Below the pieces are notes generated by a model. It had not been told where the DNA came from and did no database searches. It saw only the letters and a program-made list of their open reading frames with translations. The position numbers and the translations under genes are program-made. From Planctomycetales bacterium (GTDB lineage Bacteria; Planctomycetota; Planctomycetia; Pirellulales; Lacipirellulaceae): a stretch of DNA of 38,400 nucleotides. This document shows positions 1-7,979 of this stretch, one piece after another (position 1 is the stretch's first letter; the number at the start of each line of letters is the position of its first letter). The stretch covers positions 1 to 38,400 of the forward strand of contig JAGQOW010000037.1 in assembly GCA_020427155.1 (NCBI GenBank). Reading direction: 5' to 3'.

Positions 1-255
1 TCCTGCTGGGGTATGGATGCCTTGTATTATAGCGGGAGCGGGGGGCTTTGTTGCCAAGGTTTTTTAACGCGTAGACACGGAGACGAGGTAGGCTGGGCCA
101 AAGCGCAGCGGCGGCCCAGCGATTCGGTTGATGCTATGCCTGGCGAGATGATGGGCCTAGCGGCACCATCCTACTGCTATTTTCGTAGCGAGCCGCTCTG
201 CGGGCAGGTTGGTGGTGCGTCTGGGACTGCGTGGCGTCCGGCTATGGGAGTGGTG
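1..255. other. Window edge, no supported gene
   Basis: I see no convincing gene here. Open frames that cross this stretch run antisense into the transporter gene that follows and have no recognisable protein features. The only clear structure is a hairpin at 92-120. The stretch is the 3' flank of the minus-strand transporter gene that ends at 256. Confidence 0.5.
92..120 (-). terminator. Strong hairpin downstream of the MFS gene
   Basis: The arms GCTGGGCC (92-99) and GGCCCAGC (113-120) are perfectly complementary over 8 bp, with a 13-nt loop. It lies about 135 nt past the stop of the minus-strand transporter gene. There is no immediate T-run, so it is a weak candidate for an intrinsic terminator. 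It could equally be a structural 3' end or a chance GC-rich palindrome. Confidence 0.3.
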
Positions 256-1482
256 TCAGATGGGGGTGTTTTTATGGCCTGGTGGAGCTGGCGCTTGGCG
301 AGTGTGCGCCAAGGTTTGATAGCCGGCGAGTATCAGCGGGCCGACGGCAAAGCAGCTTAGCCAGAGCATCTCACGATGGTTGTGGTAGATCCCTGCGCCA
401 AGGGCCGGGCCTACGACCCAGGCAAGCGAGTTGGCCACGATGTACCAGCTGAGATAGCGGGCCTCGCTGCCAGGAGGTCCCTGATGCGAGGCGTAGGCGG
501 CCGCGGTGGGAAAGCTGAGCATTTCGCCGACGGTCAGCACGATCATTGCCAGCACGCAGTAGGTGCCCGAGCTGCCGAAGGGCAACATGCCAAACCCCGC
601 GCAGCAGAGAAAGCTCCCCCAGCCGATAAGCCGGTAGACGGGCCAGTGTTTCACGCAATCGATCAGCACCATTTCGCAGAGCACAATAATCGAGGTGTTG
701 ACGGCAAACATCAGCCCGATCTGTTTTTTGGTCAGCTCGAAATGGTCGCGCAAATAGAGCGGATAGGTGACCAGGAGCTGGATAAAGACGACATGGGTCA
801 CGAATGCCAGGGCCAGGAAGAGCACAAAACGATAGTCGCGCAGCGGCGCGACCGAGCCGGTAGTGCATTCGGCAACGGCCTCGGGGTTTTCGACTCGGCG
901 CATGCGGAAAAAGTAGAGTAGCGCAATTGCCGCCAGCAGGGAGGTTGCTGCATCGACGAAGAAGAGCAATTGAAAATCGATCGTTGCAATCCAGCCGCCA
1001 ATGGCGGGGCCGAACGAGAAGCCCAGATTGGCCGCCAGGCGTTGCAGGGCGAAAGCGCGGGTCCGGGTATCGGCGGTGGTCACCTTGGCCAAGGCGGTGG
1101 CATTGGCGGGTCGCACGGCTTCGTAGATGACGGCCAACAGGAGCAAGGTGGCGGCAATCTGGCGATGATTGCTACAAAAAGGCAACAGCACCATCAACGG
1201 AACCGACAGCGCCATGCAAACGGTTTGCACGCGAAATGCGCCCCACTTTTCGGACATGCGGCCGCCAAGATAAGCGCCGGCGATCGAGCCCAGGCCGTAG
1301 ACGGTAATCATCTGGCCCGCGGCTGCTTCGGTGAAGTCGAGATGCCGGGTGAGATACAGCGTGAGAAACGGCAGCACCATGGTGCCGGAACGATTGACAA
1401 ACAAGACGATCGCCAGCAGCCAGACATCGCGGGGCAAACCACGGTAAGCAGCGTGATAGCGTCTGAAAGCCGCGCGAACCAT
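256..1482 (-). CDS. MFS (major facilitator superfamily) transporter
   Basis: This 408-residue protein of the inner membrane has about twelve hydrophobic segments, as expected for a major facilitator. The pattern after the first helix, with a GxLGGRMSEKWG-like loop at about residues 72-82, matches the conserved loop 2-3 signature of drug and metabolite MFS proteins. The substrate cannot be read from the sequence. The length is normal for the family. The ATG at 1482 is used because the next codons (MVRAAFRRYH) give a short basic cytoplasmic N-terminus before helix 1. The gene is divergent from endonuclease V, with about 340 bp between the two starts. Assignment to the superfamily is secure, but the transport role is unknown. 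Confidence 0.85.
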   Translation of the reverse strand: MVRAAFRRYHAAYRGLPRDVWLLAIVLFVNRSGTMVLPFLTLYLTRHLDFTEAAAGQMITVYGLGSIAGAYLGGRMSEKWGAFRVQTVCMALSVPLMVLLPFCSNHRQIAATLLLLAVIYEAVRPANATALAKVTTADTRTRAFALQRLAANLGFSFGPAIGGWIATIDFQLLFFVDAATSLLAAIALLYFFRMRRVENPEAVAECTTGSVAPLRDYRFVLFLALAFVTHVVFIQLLVTYPLYLRDHFELTKKQIGLMFAVNTSIIVLCEMVLIDCVKHWPVYRLIGWGSFLCCAGFGMLPFGSSGTYCVLAMIVLTVGEMLSFPTAAAYASHQGPPGSEARYLSWYIVANSLAWVVGPALGAGIYHNHREMLWLSCFAVGPLILAGYQTLAHTRQAPAPPGHKNTPI

Positions 1483-1820
1483 GGTTCGGGTCTCGGGAGA
1501 TAGTGAATCAACTTCCTGCTCTGACGCGCCAATTGCTGGCGAGGTTCGGCAGCAGGTTTTTTATAGGGGCGGGCGCTTGGACGCAGGTGGTTCCTTGCCC
1601 AAGACTGCTGAAGACCCAGCTGGAGCTGTCGTAGCTGTAGTGAATTCGAGTCTTTGGGCAGTCATTATGCCAACCTGTGACCGATAGTTACAATGCTATC
1701 GCAAACGGATATCATCAGTGGCGACTCGCCTTCGCTGCTTGAACTATCGAGGAAACCAGGCAAGAGCAGTTCCTTGCTATTATCTCACGGAAGCTAGAAG
1801 GCATTTGGTTCTAACGACGA
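1483..1820. promoter_or_regulatory. Divergent intergenic region with two inverted repeats
   Basis: This 338-bp region separates the minus-strand transporter from plus-strand endonuclease V and must hold both promoters. It contains a long-range inverted repeat (1596-1606 with 1649-1660, one bulged T). It also has a perfect 6-bp repeat, CGATAG (1682-1687) and CTATCG (1696-1701), flanking a TACAAT that could be a -10 box at 1689-1694. No good -35 partner was found. No small gene is supported. Confidence 0.4.
1596..1660. repeat. Long-range inverted repeat
   Basis: TGCCCAAGACT (1596-1606) pairs with AGTCTTTGGGCA (1649-1660) over 11 bp with a single bulged T and a loop of about 42 nt. It lies in the gap between divergent genes. 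It may be a structured leader or transcript end, or an operator pair. Nothing in the sequence decides between these. Confidence 0.45.
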
Positions 1821-2516
1821 ATGAAACCCGTACTCGAGCATTCGTGGAATGTCGCGCCTGCTGAAGCGCGAGCGATTCAACAGCAACTTCGCTCGAAGGT
1901 GCGACAACAGAACAGTGCTGCTCTCAGGCGGCTACGTTATGTGGCCGGGATCGACATTAGCGTGAAGGCCAACTGGGCGACGGCGGCGGTGGTCGTGCTT
2001 GGTTTTCCCGATCTGGAACTTGTGGAAGTTGTCACCAGCCGTCAGGAGGTCCGATTTCCTTATGTGCCGGGGTTGCTTTCGTTTCGCGAGTGCCCTGCGA
2101 TCTTGGCGGCAGCGGCGAAGCTCTCGGTCGAACCGCAGCTGCTGTTGCTCGATGGGCAGGGAATTGCCCATCCGCGTCGTTTCGGTTTAGCCGCCCACCT
2201 GGGAGTGCTGTTTGAGATTGCCAGCATAGGTTGCGCCAAGACACGGCTACTGGGCGAGCATGACGAACCGCATGAACTGGCAGGCAGCTACACCGACCTG
2301 TGGGACGGTAACGAGCAGATTGGCGGAGTGCTGCGCACCCGTACTGGGGTTAAGCCACTGTACATCTCGGTAGGCCATCGCGTGGAGTTGCCGACTGCGC
2401 TCGACCTGGTGCTGCAATGCTGCGTCAAATACCGGCTGCCCGAGCCTACCCGGCTTGCCCATCAAGCGGCTGGAGGCACGCTGCGGCGGAAAATCGGAGA
2501 AAAACCTCCAGATTGA
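1821..2516 (+). CDS. nfi: Endonuclease V (deoxyinosine 3' endonuclease)
   Basis: This 231-residue protein should nick DNA at the second phosphodiester bond 3' of deoxyinosine, repairing deaminated adenine in the cytoplasm. The active-site layout is intact: Asp45 in VAGIDIS, Glu90 at the end of PYVPGLLSFRE, Asp111 and His117 in DGQGIAHPRRFG, and Lys140 in IGCAKTRL. These match the positions known from the Thermotoga enzyme (D43, E89, D110, H116, K139) almost exactly. The C-terminus carries the family motif RLPEPTRLAHQAAGG. Length is typical (about 220-230). It stands alone, with no repair partner beside it. The family call is secure. Confidence 0.95.
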   Translation: MKPVLEHSWNVAPAEARAIQQQLRSKVRQQNSAALRRLRYVAGIDISVKANWATAAVVVLGFPDLELVEVVTSRQEVRFPYVPGLLSFRECPAILAAAAKLSVEPQLLLLDGQGIAHPRRFGLAAHLGVLFEIASIGCAKTRLLGEHDEPHELAGSYTDLWDGNEQIGGVLRTRTGVKPLYISVGHRVELPTALDLVLQCCVKYRLPEPTRLAHQAAGGTLRRKIGEKPPD

Positions 2517-2702
2517 GTTTCGGGCAGTCTCTGGGTCTGCAGGGAGCCAGTCGATTGTTGGTGAGGCAGCGTTTTTTTGCGGAAATGCGCCCCCAGCAAA
2601 GAGCCGCGCATCAGGCGGCAAGCGGAAAAATACCCATTCTGGTGAGCCAAGTGTTTGCCCTGCAGCGCAAAGTTGACTAACATCCGTAGGACGTCGGTGT
2701 GA

Positions 2703-2719
2703 TTTGTTTGGCAAACAAA
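2703..2719. repeat. 7-bp inverted repeat before the PEP-CTERM gene
   Basis: TTTGTTT (2703-2709) and AAACAAA (2713-2719) form a perfect inverted repeat around GGC. The repeat ends 25 nt before the ATG of the PEP-CTERM gene. A further TTTTGTTTG follows at 2725. It may be an operator, but it is AT-rich and short. Confidence 0.3.
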
Positions 2720-2744
2720 CGAACTTTTGTTTGGGGAGTGGTTA

Positions 2745-3308
2745 ATGACCAGACTAGGCGTTCGCTGGGTATCCGCCCTAACTCTTGCGATTGTGTCGAT
2801 CTCCTCCGTTCAAGCGGCTTACATTCGCTACGAATTCGTCTTCAACGAATTCCGCGAGAGCGCAGGTCCTTTTGCACCCTACGAGCAAATGACCGGTTAC
2901 GTCGAAGCCGACGTAAATTACACCACAGGTGCCTTTAATAGCTTTATTGGCGGGGCAATTTCGCTGACAGGCGGACCGTCTACTACGTCCGTAACGGGTG
3001 AGCAATCGTTTGGCGAGTACCACTTCTACGGCCCCTCGCTAGGAAAACCTATTGATTCAACAGGTGGCATCCTGGATTTCTTCTTCGGATTGAACATTAC
3101 CGGCGGTGTTACCAATCCAACGCTGGGGTCTGCTGGTGTGGCGTACAGCCCGCCCACGTACAATCAGAATTTCTCGTATGATATTCCCAACGGCAGCCAT
3201 TCGATTCTGGTTTACACGAGTCCAATCCCTGAGCCTGCCTCGCTCGGTCTGTGTGGATTTGCCGCGGCGGCGTTTGTGCTTCGCAGGAGAAGAAATCGCA
3301 ACGGTTGA
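2745..3308 (+). CDS. PEP-CTERM sorted surface protein
   Basis: This 187-residue exported protein has an N-terminal signal peptide (about residues 1-25, ending near VQAAY). Its C-terminal tail is typical of PEP-CTERM proteins: IPEPAS, then a short hydrophobic helix (LGLCGFAAAAFVL), then a basic end, RRRRNRNG. Such tails are processed by exosortase, and the protein is then anchored in or released from the envelope. No exosortase is in this window. The central part is rich in Gly, Ser, Thr and aromatic residues and matches no enzyme I recognise. I chose the ATG at 2745 over an upstream TTG at 2727, because GGGGAG sits about 6 nt before it. The specific function is unknown. Confidence 0.8.
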   Translation: MTRLGVRWVSALTLAIVSISSVQAAYIRYEFVFNEFRESAGPFAPYEQMTGYVEADVNYTTGAFNSFIGGAISLTGGPSTTSVTGEQSFGEYHFYGPSLGKPIDSTGGILDFFFGLNITGGVTNPTLGSAGVAYSPPTYNQNFSYDIPNGSHSILVYTSPIPEPASLGLCGFAAAAFVLRRRRNRNG

Positions 3309-3408
3309 AGAGCCCCAAGGGATGGTGGTTGTCAGCCTGTTGAGTTCCACTGTTGCCGCTACGTAAGTGACTTGTGGCGACAGAATGAGGCACAGAGAAA
3401 GCCAGTGC

Positions 3409-3440
3409 GGGTTGGCAGGCTTGTGTGCCTCTGGCAACCC
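3409..3440. terminator. Hairpin between convergent genes
   Basis: GGGTTG (3409-3414) pairs with CAACCC (3435-3440), and AGGC can pair with GCCT inside. The hairpin lies between the end of the PEP-CTERM gene (3308) and the end of the minus-strand SNF2 gene (3482), where a bidirectional terminator is expected. No T-run follows, so support is modest. Confidence 0.35.
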
Positions 3441-3481
3441 AGGCGATTTGTTGGCGTGCCTGGCGTTTCCCAAGTGCGGCG

Positions 3482-5272
3482 TCAGGCGGCTGCGTCGGGG
3501 AATTGGAGTTGGAAGAGGCCGAAGATATCTTCGCGAGAAAGGCCTAGCTTGCTGGCAGGCGAGGTTGGCGAGGCGGGGTCGAAGACCGAGTTGAAGAGTT
3601 CGCGTTTCTCTTCCAGCACGGTGTTGATGCGTTCTTCGATTGTGCCCGAACAGAGGAAGCGGGTGACAGTGACCGGGCCCGCAGCGCCGATGCGGTGGGC
3701 GCGATTGATCGCCTGATCTTCGACGGCAGGATTCCACCAGCGATCGAACAGAAAGACGTAGCCGGCAAATTGCAGATTGAGCCCGACGCTGCCGGCGCCG
3801 TAACTCATGAGCAGTACGTGCCGATCGGGGTCGTTGCGGAACTGGTCGAGGACGTGGTCGCGGCGTTTCGGGGGGACTTTGCCGTGGTACTGGAGCGGGC
3901 CGAAGCGTTGCAGCCGTTCGTGGAGTAGTTCGATGGAATGGACCCATTGGCTGAAGACGATCGCTTTGCGGCCGCTGGCGGCGCATTCTTCGAGGTCGGC
4001 TTCGAGGCGGTCAGCCTTGGCGCTGACGCCGGTGGCGGGGTCGAAGTTGCAGATTTGTTTGAGTCGCAGCACAAGTTCGAAGACATGCTGGATGGTCAAT
4101 TCGCGTTTCATTTCGTGGAGTCGCACAATGCCCTGTTCCTCGGCGAGCTGATAGGCTTGCTGCTGTTCGGGCGAGAGTGCGAGGTCGGCGTCGCGAAAGA
4201 GTTTGGGGGGCAGTTCGGTAAGGACCTGGTCTTTGGTGCGGCGGACAACGTGGTCTTTGACGGCGCTGCGAATCGTAGAGACTTTCATCTGTGGACGTAA
4301 ACAGCCGGGCGAGACGAACTGAAAGATGCCGACGAGGTCTTCGACGCTGTTTTCGATAGGCGTGCCGGTGAGGGCCCAGCTGCGGCGGCGGGGAATGGAG
4401 CAGACCGCCTGATTGGTGGCGCTGAGCCGGTTTTTGATTCGCTGCGATTCGTCGATGATGACGAGATCGAAGGGGGCGGAAGCGGCGGCTTCTCGGTCTC
4501 GGAGCAACGATTCGTAATTGGACAAGAGCACGCCCGAGTCGACGTTTTCCCAGAGCCATTGTCGGCGAGATTGTTTGCCGTCGACGACGGCGACGGGCAA
4601 CTCGGGCGCCCAGAGCGCGATTTCTCGCTGCCAGTTAGTGACGAGCGGCTTGGGACAGACAAGCAGTATGCGTCGGGCTTGTCCCTGATGGGCCAAGAGC
4701 CGCATGGCGACGATCGCTTGCATCGTTTTGCCGAGCCCCATTTCATCGGCAATGACCGCTTCGTTGCGAGGGTAGAGAAACGCGATGCCGTCGAGTTGAT
4801 AGGGGAAAGGTTGGAACGGAAAGCTCAGTGATTCATTGGCGAACACCCGTTCCAGCGGCGGCTGGAGAAGATAGAGCAGCCGGTCTTCAAGCTTCACGAC
4901 GTCCTGGGGTGGGCGCACTCTCGTGCAGGATTCGAGATTCAGGCTGACGTAGTCGACAGTCTCGGCTGCAATTGCCGTCGAGTGCCCTGCGGAAGGGCTT
5001 GGAGCGAGTGAGGGCTGAGGGGGCGGCGGTGTAAACTCGGAAGCCGGTTGCGAAACTGGAACGAGGCAGGCAGCGCCCTCGGGGAAAACATAGCCGGTGG
5101 TCTTTACCGTGATTGTTTCAAGAGGAACCGTGACTGCGGCAGGGGGTTCCAGGAGCCAGTCGAACGGTAGGTTCGTTGGGGGCGCGAGATTCAATTGGTC
5201 GTTGTAGACAGAACGGACAACTGGATCGCGTCTGGTGTTGGGTTGCGAGTCAGGCGGCTGCGGAGTGGTCAT
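3482..5272 (-). CDS. SNF2-family DNA-dependent ATPase/helicase
   Basis: This 596-residue protein of the Swi2/Snf2 group is a DNA translocase that remodels protein-DNA complexes. The seven helicase motifs run in order from about residue 155. They include motif I DEMGLGKT (GK at about 181-182), Ia LVCPKPLVTNWQ, II DESQ (about 274-277, where DEAH or DESH is more usual), III ALTGTPIEN, IV KAIVFSQWV, V GAGSVGLNLQ and VI QAINRAHRIGA. The first 140 residues are Pro-rich and not recognised. The ATG at 5272 is preferred to one at 5359, because the longer form would overlap the upstream gene by over 100 nt. With this start the overlap is 23 nt and GGAG precedes the ATG, suggesting translational coupling to that gene. 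Confidence 0.88.
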   Translation of the reverse strand: MTTPQPPDSQPNTRRDPVVRSVYNDQLNLAPPTNLPFDWLLEPPAAVTVPLETITVKTTGYVFPEGAACLVPVSQPASEFTPPPPQPSLAPSPSAGHSTAIAAETVDYVSLNLESCTRVRPPQDVVKLEDRLLYLLQPPLERVFANESLSFPFQPFPYQLDGIAFLYPRNEAVIADEMGLGKTMQAIVAMRLLAHQGQARRILLVCPKPLVTNWQREIALWAPELPVAVVDGKQSRRQWLWENVDSGVLLSNYESLLRDREAAASAPFDLVIIDESQRIKNRLSATNQAVCSIPRRRSWALTGTPIENSVEDLVGIFQFVSPGCLRPQMKVSTIRSAVKDHVVRRTKDQVLTELPPKLFRDADLALSPEQQQAYQLAEEQGIVRLHEMKRELTIQHVFELVLRLKQICNFDPATGVSAKADRLEADLEECAASGRKAIVFSQWVHSIELLHERLQRFGPLQYHGKVPPKRRDHVLDQFRNDPDRHVLLMSYGAGSVGLNLQFAGYVFLFDRWWNPAVEDQAINRAHRIGAAGPVTVTRFLCSGTIEERINTVLEEKRELFNSVFDPASPTSPASKLGLSREDIFGLFQLQFPDAAA

Positions 5273-5822
5273 GTTGTTGCTCCGCAGGATGCTGGCTGAT
5301 GCGTTGGGCTTCGCGAATGGCCTCGCGGATGCGTTGGAAAGGTTCGGACAAGTCGACATGGGAGCAAAGCGGGGCGAGGGCCGCTTGAAGTTGCTCGGCT
5401 TGCCAGGTGCAAGTAGAGGAGCCGAAGAGTCGGTGGTCGCCCATGGCGAGCGTAGGGGCGCTGACTACTGGAGTCTGGTCGGCTGAGGTGGTCTCTTTCG
5501 AATCGAGGCAAAGGACGGGTTCATCGCGGAAGAGAGCAAGGGTGAGGATTTCATCTAAATCGGTAATCACTGCCTGCACCGCTAGCTGGCCTTTGGAGAC
5601 GAGTGTTTGGCCAATTATTTCGCCTAGAACGTAAGGTCGGAGGGTGGGGCCATAGAGGATTTTCTGTGCTTCGTTGGGAAGCACGGGGGTGCTGCAGTGG
5701 AACTCAAGGGGACGTCCCAAATCGGAGAGCACCAGGTAGCCGCCGAAAAAGCCGTGTTGGGGGTCTTCGAGTGCGGTGAGAAAGCCAAAGGCTGACAAGG
5801 GTTTAGCGAATTCTGAAGCCAT
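5250..5822 (-). CDS. Hypothetical protein coupled to the SNF2 ATPase
   Basis: This 190-residue soluble protein has no signal peptide or membrane segment and no motif I recognise. The first two thirds look like a folded alpha/beta domain (FGFLTALEDPQHGFFGGYLVLSD, then VLGEIIGQTLVSKGQ). The C-terminal third is helical and ends in a His/Gln/Ala-rich tail. Its 3' end overlaps the start of the SNF2 gene by 23 nt, so the two are very probably co-transcribed and translationally coupled. It may be a partner or adaptor of that ATPase, which is inference from position only. Confidence 0.7.
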   Translation of the reverse strand: MASEFAKPLSAFGFLTALEDPQHGFFGGYLVLSDLGRPLEFHCSTPVLPNEAQKILYGPTLRPYVLGEIIGQTLVSKGQLAVQAVITDLDEILTLALFRDEPVLCLDSKETTSADQTPVVSAPTLAMGDHRLFGSSTCTWQAEQLQAALAPLCSHVDLSEPFQRIREAIREAQRISQHPAEQQHDHSAAA

Positions 5823-6205
5823 CGGATGAGTATCTCAGAGGAATAGGCCGTTTAGCTGCCGACGGGTCGAGTCGGAAGCCGTGGTTACGGCATTATCCCC
5901 TCCATCGGGCGCATATTGGCAAAAACTTTAGCGGGCAGGTTCTTGCTGAAAGAGACACCCAACGGTGGAAATTCGCTCAAGTTTCATTAGAATGAATCTT
6001 TAGCGAAGGAATTCGTTGGCCTCAACCTAAGCGGTCGAGCGTTGACTAAGGGTCTGCTATCAGGAGGCCTTCCTACCGCTGGACATGGAAGGACAAGGCA
6101 AAGCGTGTTGCGCTCTGCAGAATACCCACAAAGATCTTGGCTCGGGCGATTGTCGTAAGTTGCTAGTGTTTGCTGAGCCTTGTTGAGAAAGGAAACTACC
6201 GTTCG
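5823..6205. other. Intergenic region between divergent genes
   Basis: About 380 bp separate the minus-strand SNF2 operon from the plus-strand small protein. The stretch is AT-richer than its neighbours. It contains a 14-bp palindrome, TTCATT-AG-AATGAA (5983-5996), which could be an operator. No gene or RNA family was recognised. Confidence 0.4.
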
Positions 6206-6670
6206 ATGTCACAAAGTCATCCTTCAACGGCGCCGATTTTTTCGCAAGTAGACGTAACCGCTGGAAGCACCGCCGGGATTTCGAATAATTCTCATGTTGA
6301 ACACGCCGAGTTACTGCGCGAGGTTTTGGCTTCGCAGGACCGCACGAACGAGATTTTGGAAGAACTGCTGGGCGTGATGTCTGCCAACCAGAAGCAGCGT
6401 TCGCAGGAGATGCATCAGTGGCGGGTCGCCAATCCTCGATTGTCGGACTCTTGTCGCCGCGCGGCTGAGTCTCTGAGCCGTGTTCAGGCGGAGTACTTGG
6501 AGCGGATGACAGACGAGATTCTGGAAACGGCCGACGACATGGTCGATGGCGAGTTTGTGCTCAATGAATTTGTGGACCGTTTTGGTCCGCGATTGGCACA
6601 TTTGAACGGTGTGATCCAGGTGCTCGCCCAGCTTAGCAGCCAACCGAATCCGCCCAGCACCCAGCCCTAG
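6206..6670 (+). CDS. Small conserved helical hypothetical protein
   Basis: This 154-residue protein is predicted to be mainly helical and cytoplasmic. The N-terminal 30 residues are Ser/Thr-rich. From about 35 to 75 there is a charged, coiled-coil-like stretch (LLREVLASQDRTNEILEEL). The rest (about 85-145) holds a second helical block rich in Glu and Asp (EYLERMTDEILETADDMVDG, then EFVDRFGPRLAHLN). I do not recognise the family. The ATG at 6206 is chosen over an in-frame start at 6170, because AAGGAAA lies about 11 nt upstream and the N-terminus then begins MSQSHPS. It stands alone upstream of the 6800-14945 gene cluster. Confidence 0.7.
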   Translation: MSQSHPSTAPIFSQVDVTAGSTAGISNNSHVEHAELLREVLASQDRTNEILEELLGVMSANQKQRSQEMHQWRVANPRLSDSCRRAAESLSRVQAEYLERMTDEILETADDMVDGEFVLNEFVDRFGPRLAHLNGVIQVLAQLSSQPNPPSTQP

Positions 6671-6799
6671 TTGGCTGCTTCAGGAAGCGCGCCGTGCCAG
6701 GACGCCGGGGAGGGTGTCCGTCGGAGGCGGCGTATCATAGAATGGGCTCAGTGTTTGTGATACCCGACGCGCATTTGCGCGCCGAGCCCTACTCTTTGC

Positions 6800-7942
6800 G
6801 TGGTGGATTCGACGAACGTGAGCGAAGCAGAAGTAAAAGGACTGAATGCGGCGCGTCAGGCGGCGCGCGAGCGACTTGATTCGCACACGGTGGAGATGAT
6901 TGCCTGGCATTTCCACGAATCGACCGGCTGCCCCTTCTGGTTAGAGAAAAAGTCGCAGCTGAAGTTTGATCCTCTGAAAGAGATTCGATCGTACGACGAT
7001 CTGAAGAAGTTCGACCCGTTTGAGGACGAGTGGCTTCGAGGCGGTCCGGTGCGACGTTGGGTTCCGAAGGGTCTGGCAGACAAGCCGGTCTACGTTTTTG
7101 AGACAGGGGGAACGACGGGGATTCCCAAGAGCCGGATCGCGATTGACGATTTTCGCACCGATTACACGCTGTTCAGCGAGACATTGCCCGATGAGTTTTT
7201 TCCGCGCGGTTCCAATTGGCTGATGCTCGGCCCGTCGGGGCCTCGGCGTTTGCGCTTGGCGGTCGAACACCTGGCACAGCAACGAGGCGGGATTTGTTTT
7301 TGCATCGACCTCGATCCCCGTTGGGTCGTCAAGCTGATCAAGAAGGGCTGGATGGATCACCTCGAAGAGTACAAGCAGCACTGCATCGATCAGGCGATTA
7401 CGATTCTAGGTGCGGGGCACGAGATCAAGTGCATGTTTGGCACTCCCAAGTTGATCGAGTCGCTGTGTCTAGGGCTTGAGGAGCGCGGCTCGTCGCTTGC
7501 CGAGCAGGGGATTACCGGCATCTTCTCGGGGGGGACGGAGTTCACGCCGCAGTGGACCAAGTTTTGCGTCGAAGAGCTGTTCGGCGGTCCGCCGGCTAGA
7601 AGCGGGATCTACATGACGCCGACCTACGGCAATACACTGATGGGGCTGGCGTGCAGCGCTCCGGTGACTAAAGAAAACCGCTACAAGATCAGTTACTACG
7701 CACCGCAGCCACGCGCGGCGATCGAAGTCGTTGATTTCGACGACAACGACCGAGTCGTCGGTTACGGAGAGACGGGGCGAGTCAAACTGACGACGCTTAC
7801 CAGGGAGTTTTTCGTGCCAGGTTTTCTCGAACGGGACGAAGGCGAGCGGGAACCGCCCTACGAAAAGTATCCGTGGGACGGAGTGAGCGGCGTGCGACCG
7901 TTCCATCGTCTGGCTTCGGCGACGACGGTTGGCGTTTATTAG
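6800..7942 (+). CDS. LuxE/PaaK-like adenylate-forming acyl-activating enzyme
   Basis: This 380-residue protein belongs to the ANL superfamily, closest in layout to LuxE acyl-protein synthetase and phenylacetate-CoA ligase. It should activate a carboxylic acid with ATP as an acyl-adenylate. The phosphate-binding loop is ETGGTTGIPKSR (about residues 101-112). A PTYGNT segment (about 275-280) stands at the usual YGxT site. GETGRVKLTTLT (about 320-331) resembles the hinge region. The protein ends soon after this and lacks most of the mobile C-terminal domain, as in LuxE (about 370 residues). The start is GTG at 6800, with a second GTG directly after it. It heads a seven-gene same-strand cluster, and its product would feed the dehydrogenase that follows 37 nt downstream. 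Confidence 0.75.
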   Translation: MVDSTNVSEAEVKGLNAARQAARERLDSHTVEMIAWHFHESTGCPFWLEKKSQLKFDPLKEIRSYDDLKKFDPFEDEWLRGGPVRRWVPKGLADKPVYVFETGGTTGIPKSRIAIDDFRTDYTLFSETLPDEFFPRGSNWLMLGPSGPRRLRLAVEHLAQQRGGICFCIDLDPRWVVKLIKKGWMDHLEEYKQHCIDQAITILGAGHEIKCMFGTPKLIESLCLGLEERGSSLAEQGITGIFSGGTEFTPQWTKFCVEELFGGPPARSGIYMTPTYGNTLMGLACSAPVTKENRYKISYYAPQPRAAIEVVDFDDNDRVVGYGETGRVKLTTLTREFFVPGFLERDEGEREPPYEKYPWDGVSGVRPFHRLASATTVGVY

Positions 7943-7979
7943 CCGGCATCTGCCAGTTTGCATCAGTTTTTTGAAACAT

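Noticed and set aside
2700..2744. A -24/-12 (sigma54-type) promoter before the PEP-CTERM gene
   Set aside because: TTGGCA is present but no TTGC element lies at the right spacing.
3057..3986. 309-codon minus-strand open frame overlapping the PEP-CTERM and SNF2 genes
   Set aside because: Its composition is Arg/Pro/Ser-rich, it overlaps two better genes and it has no domain.
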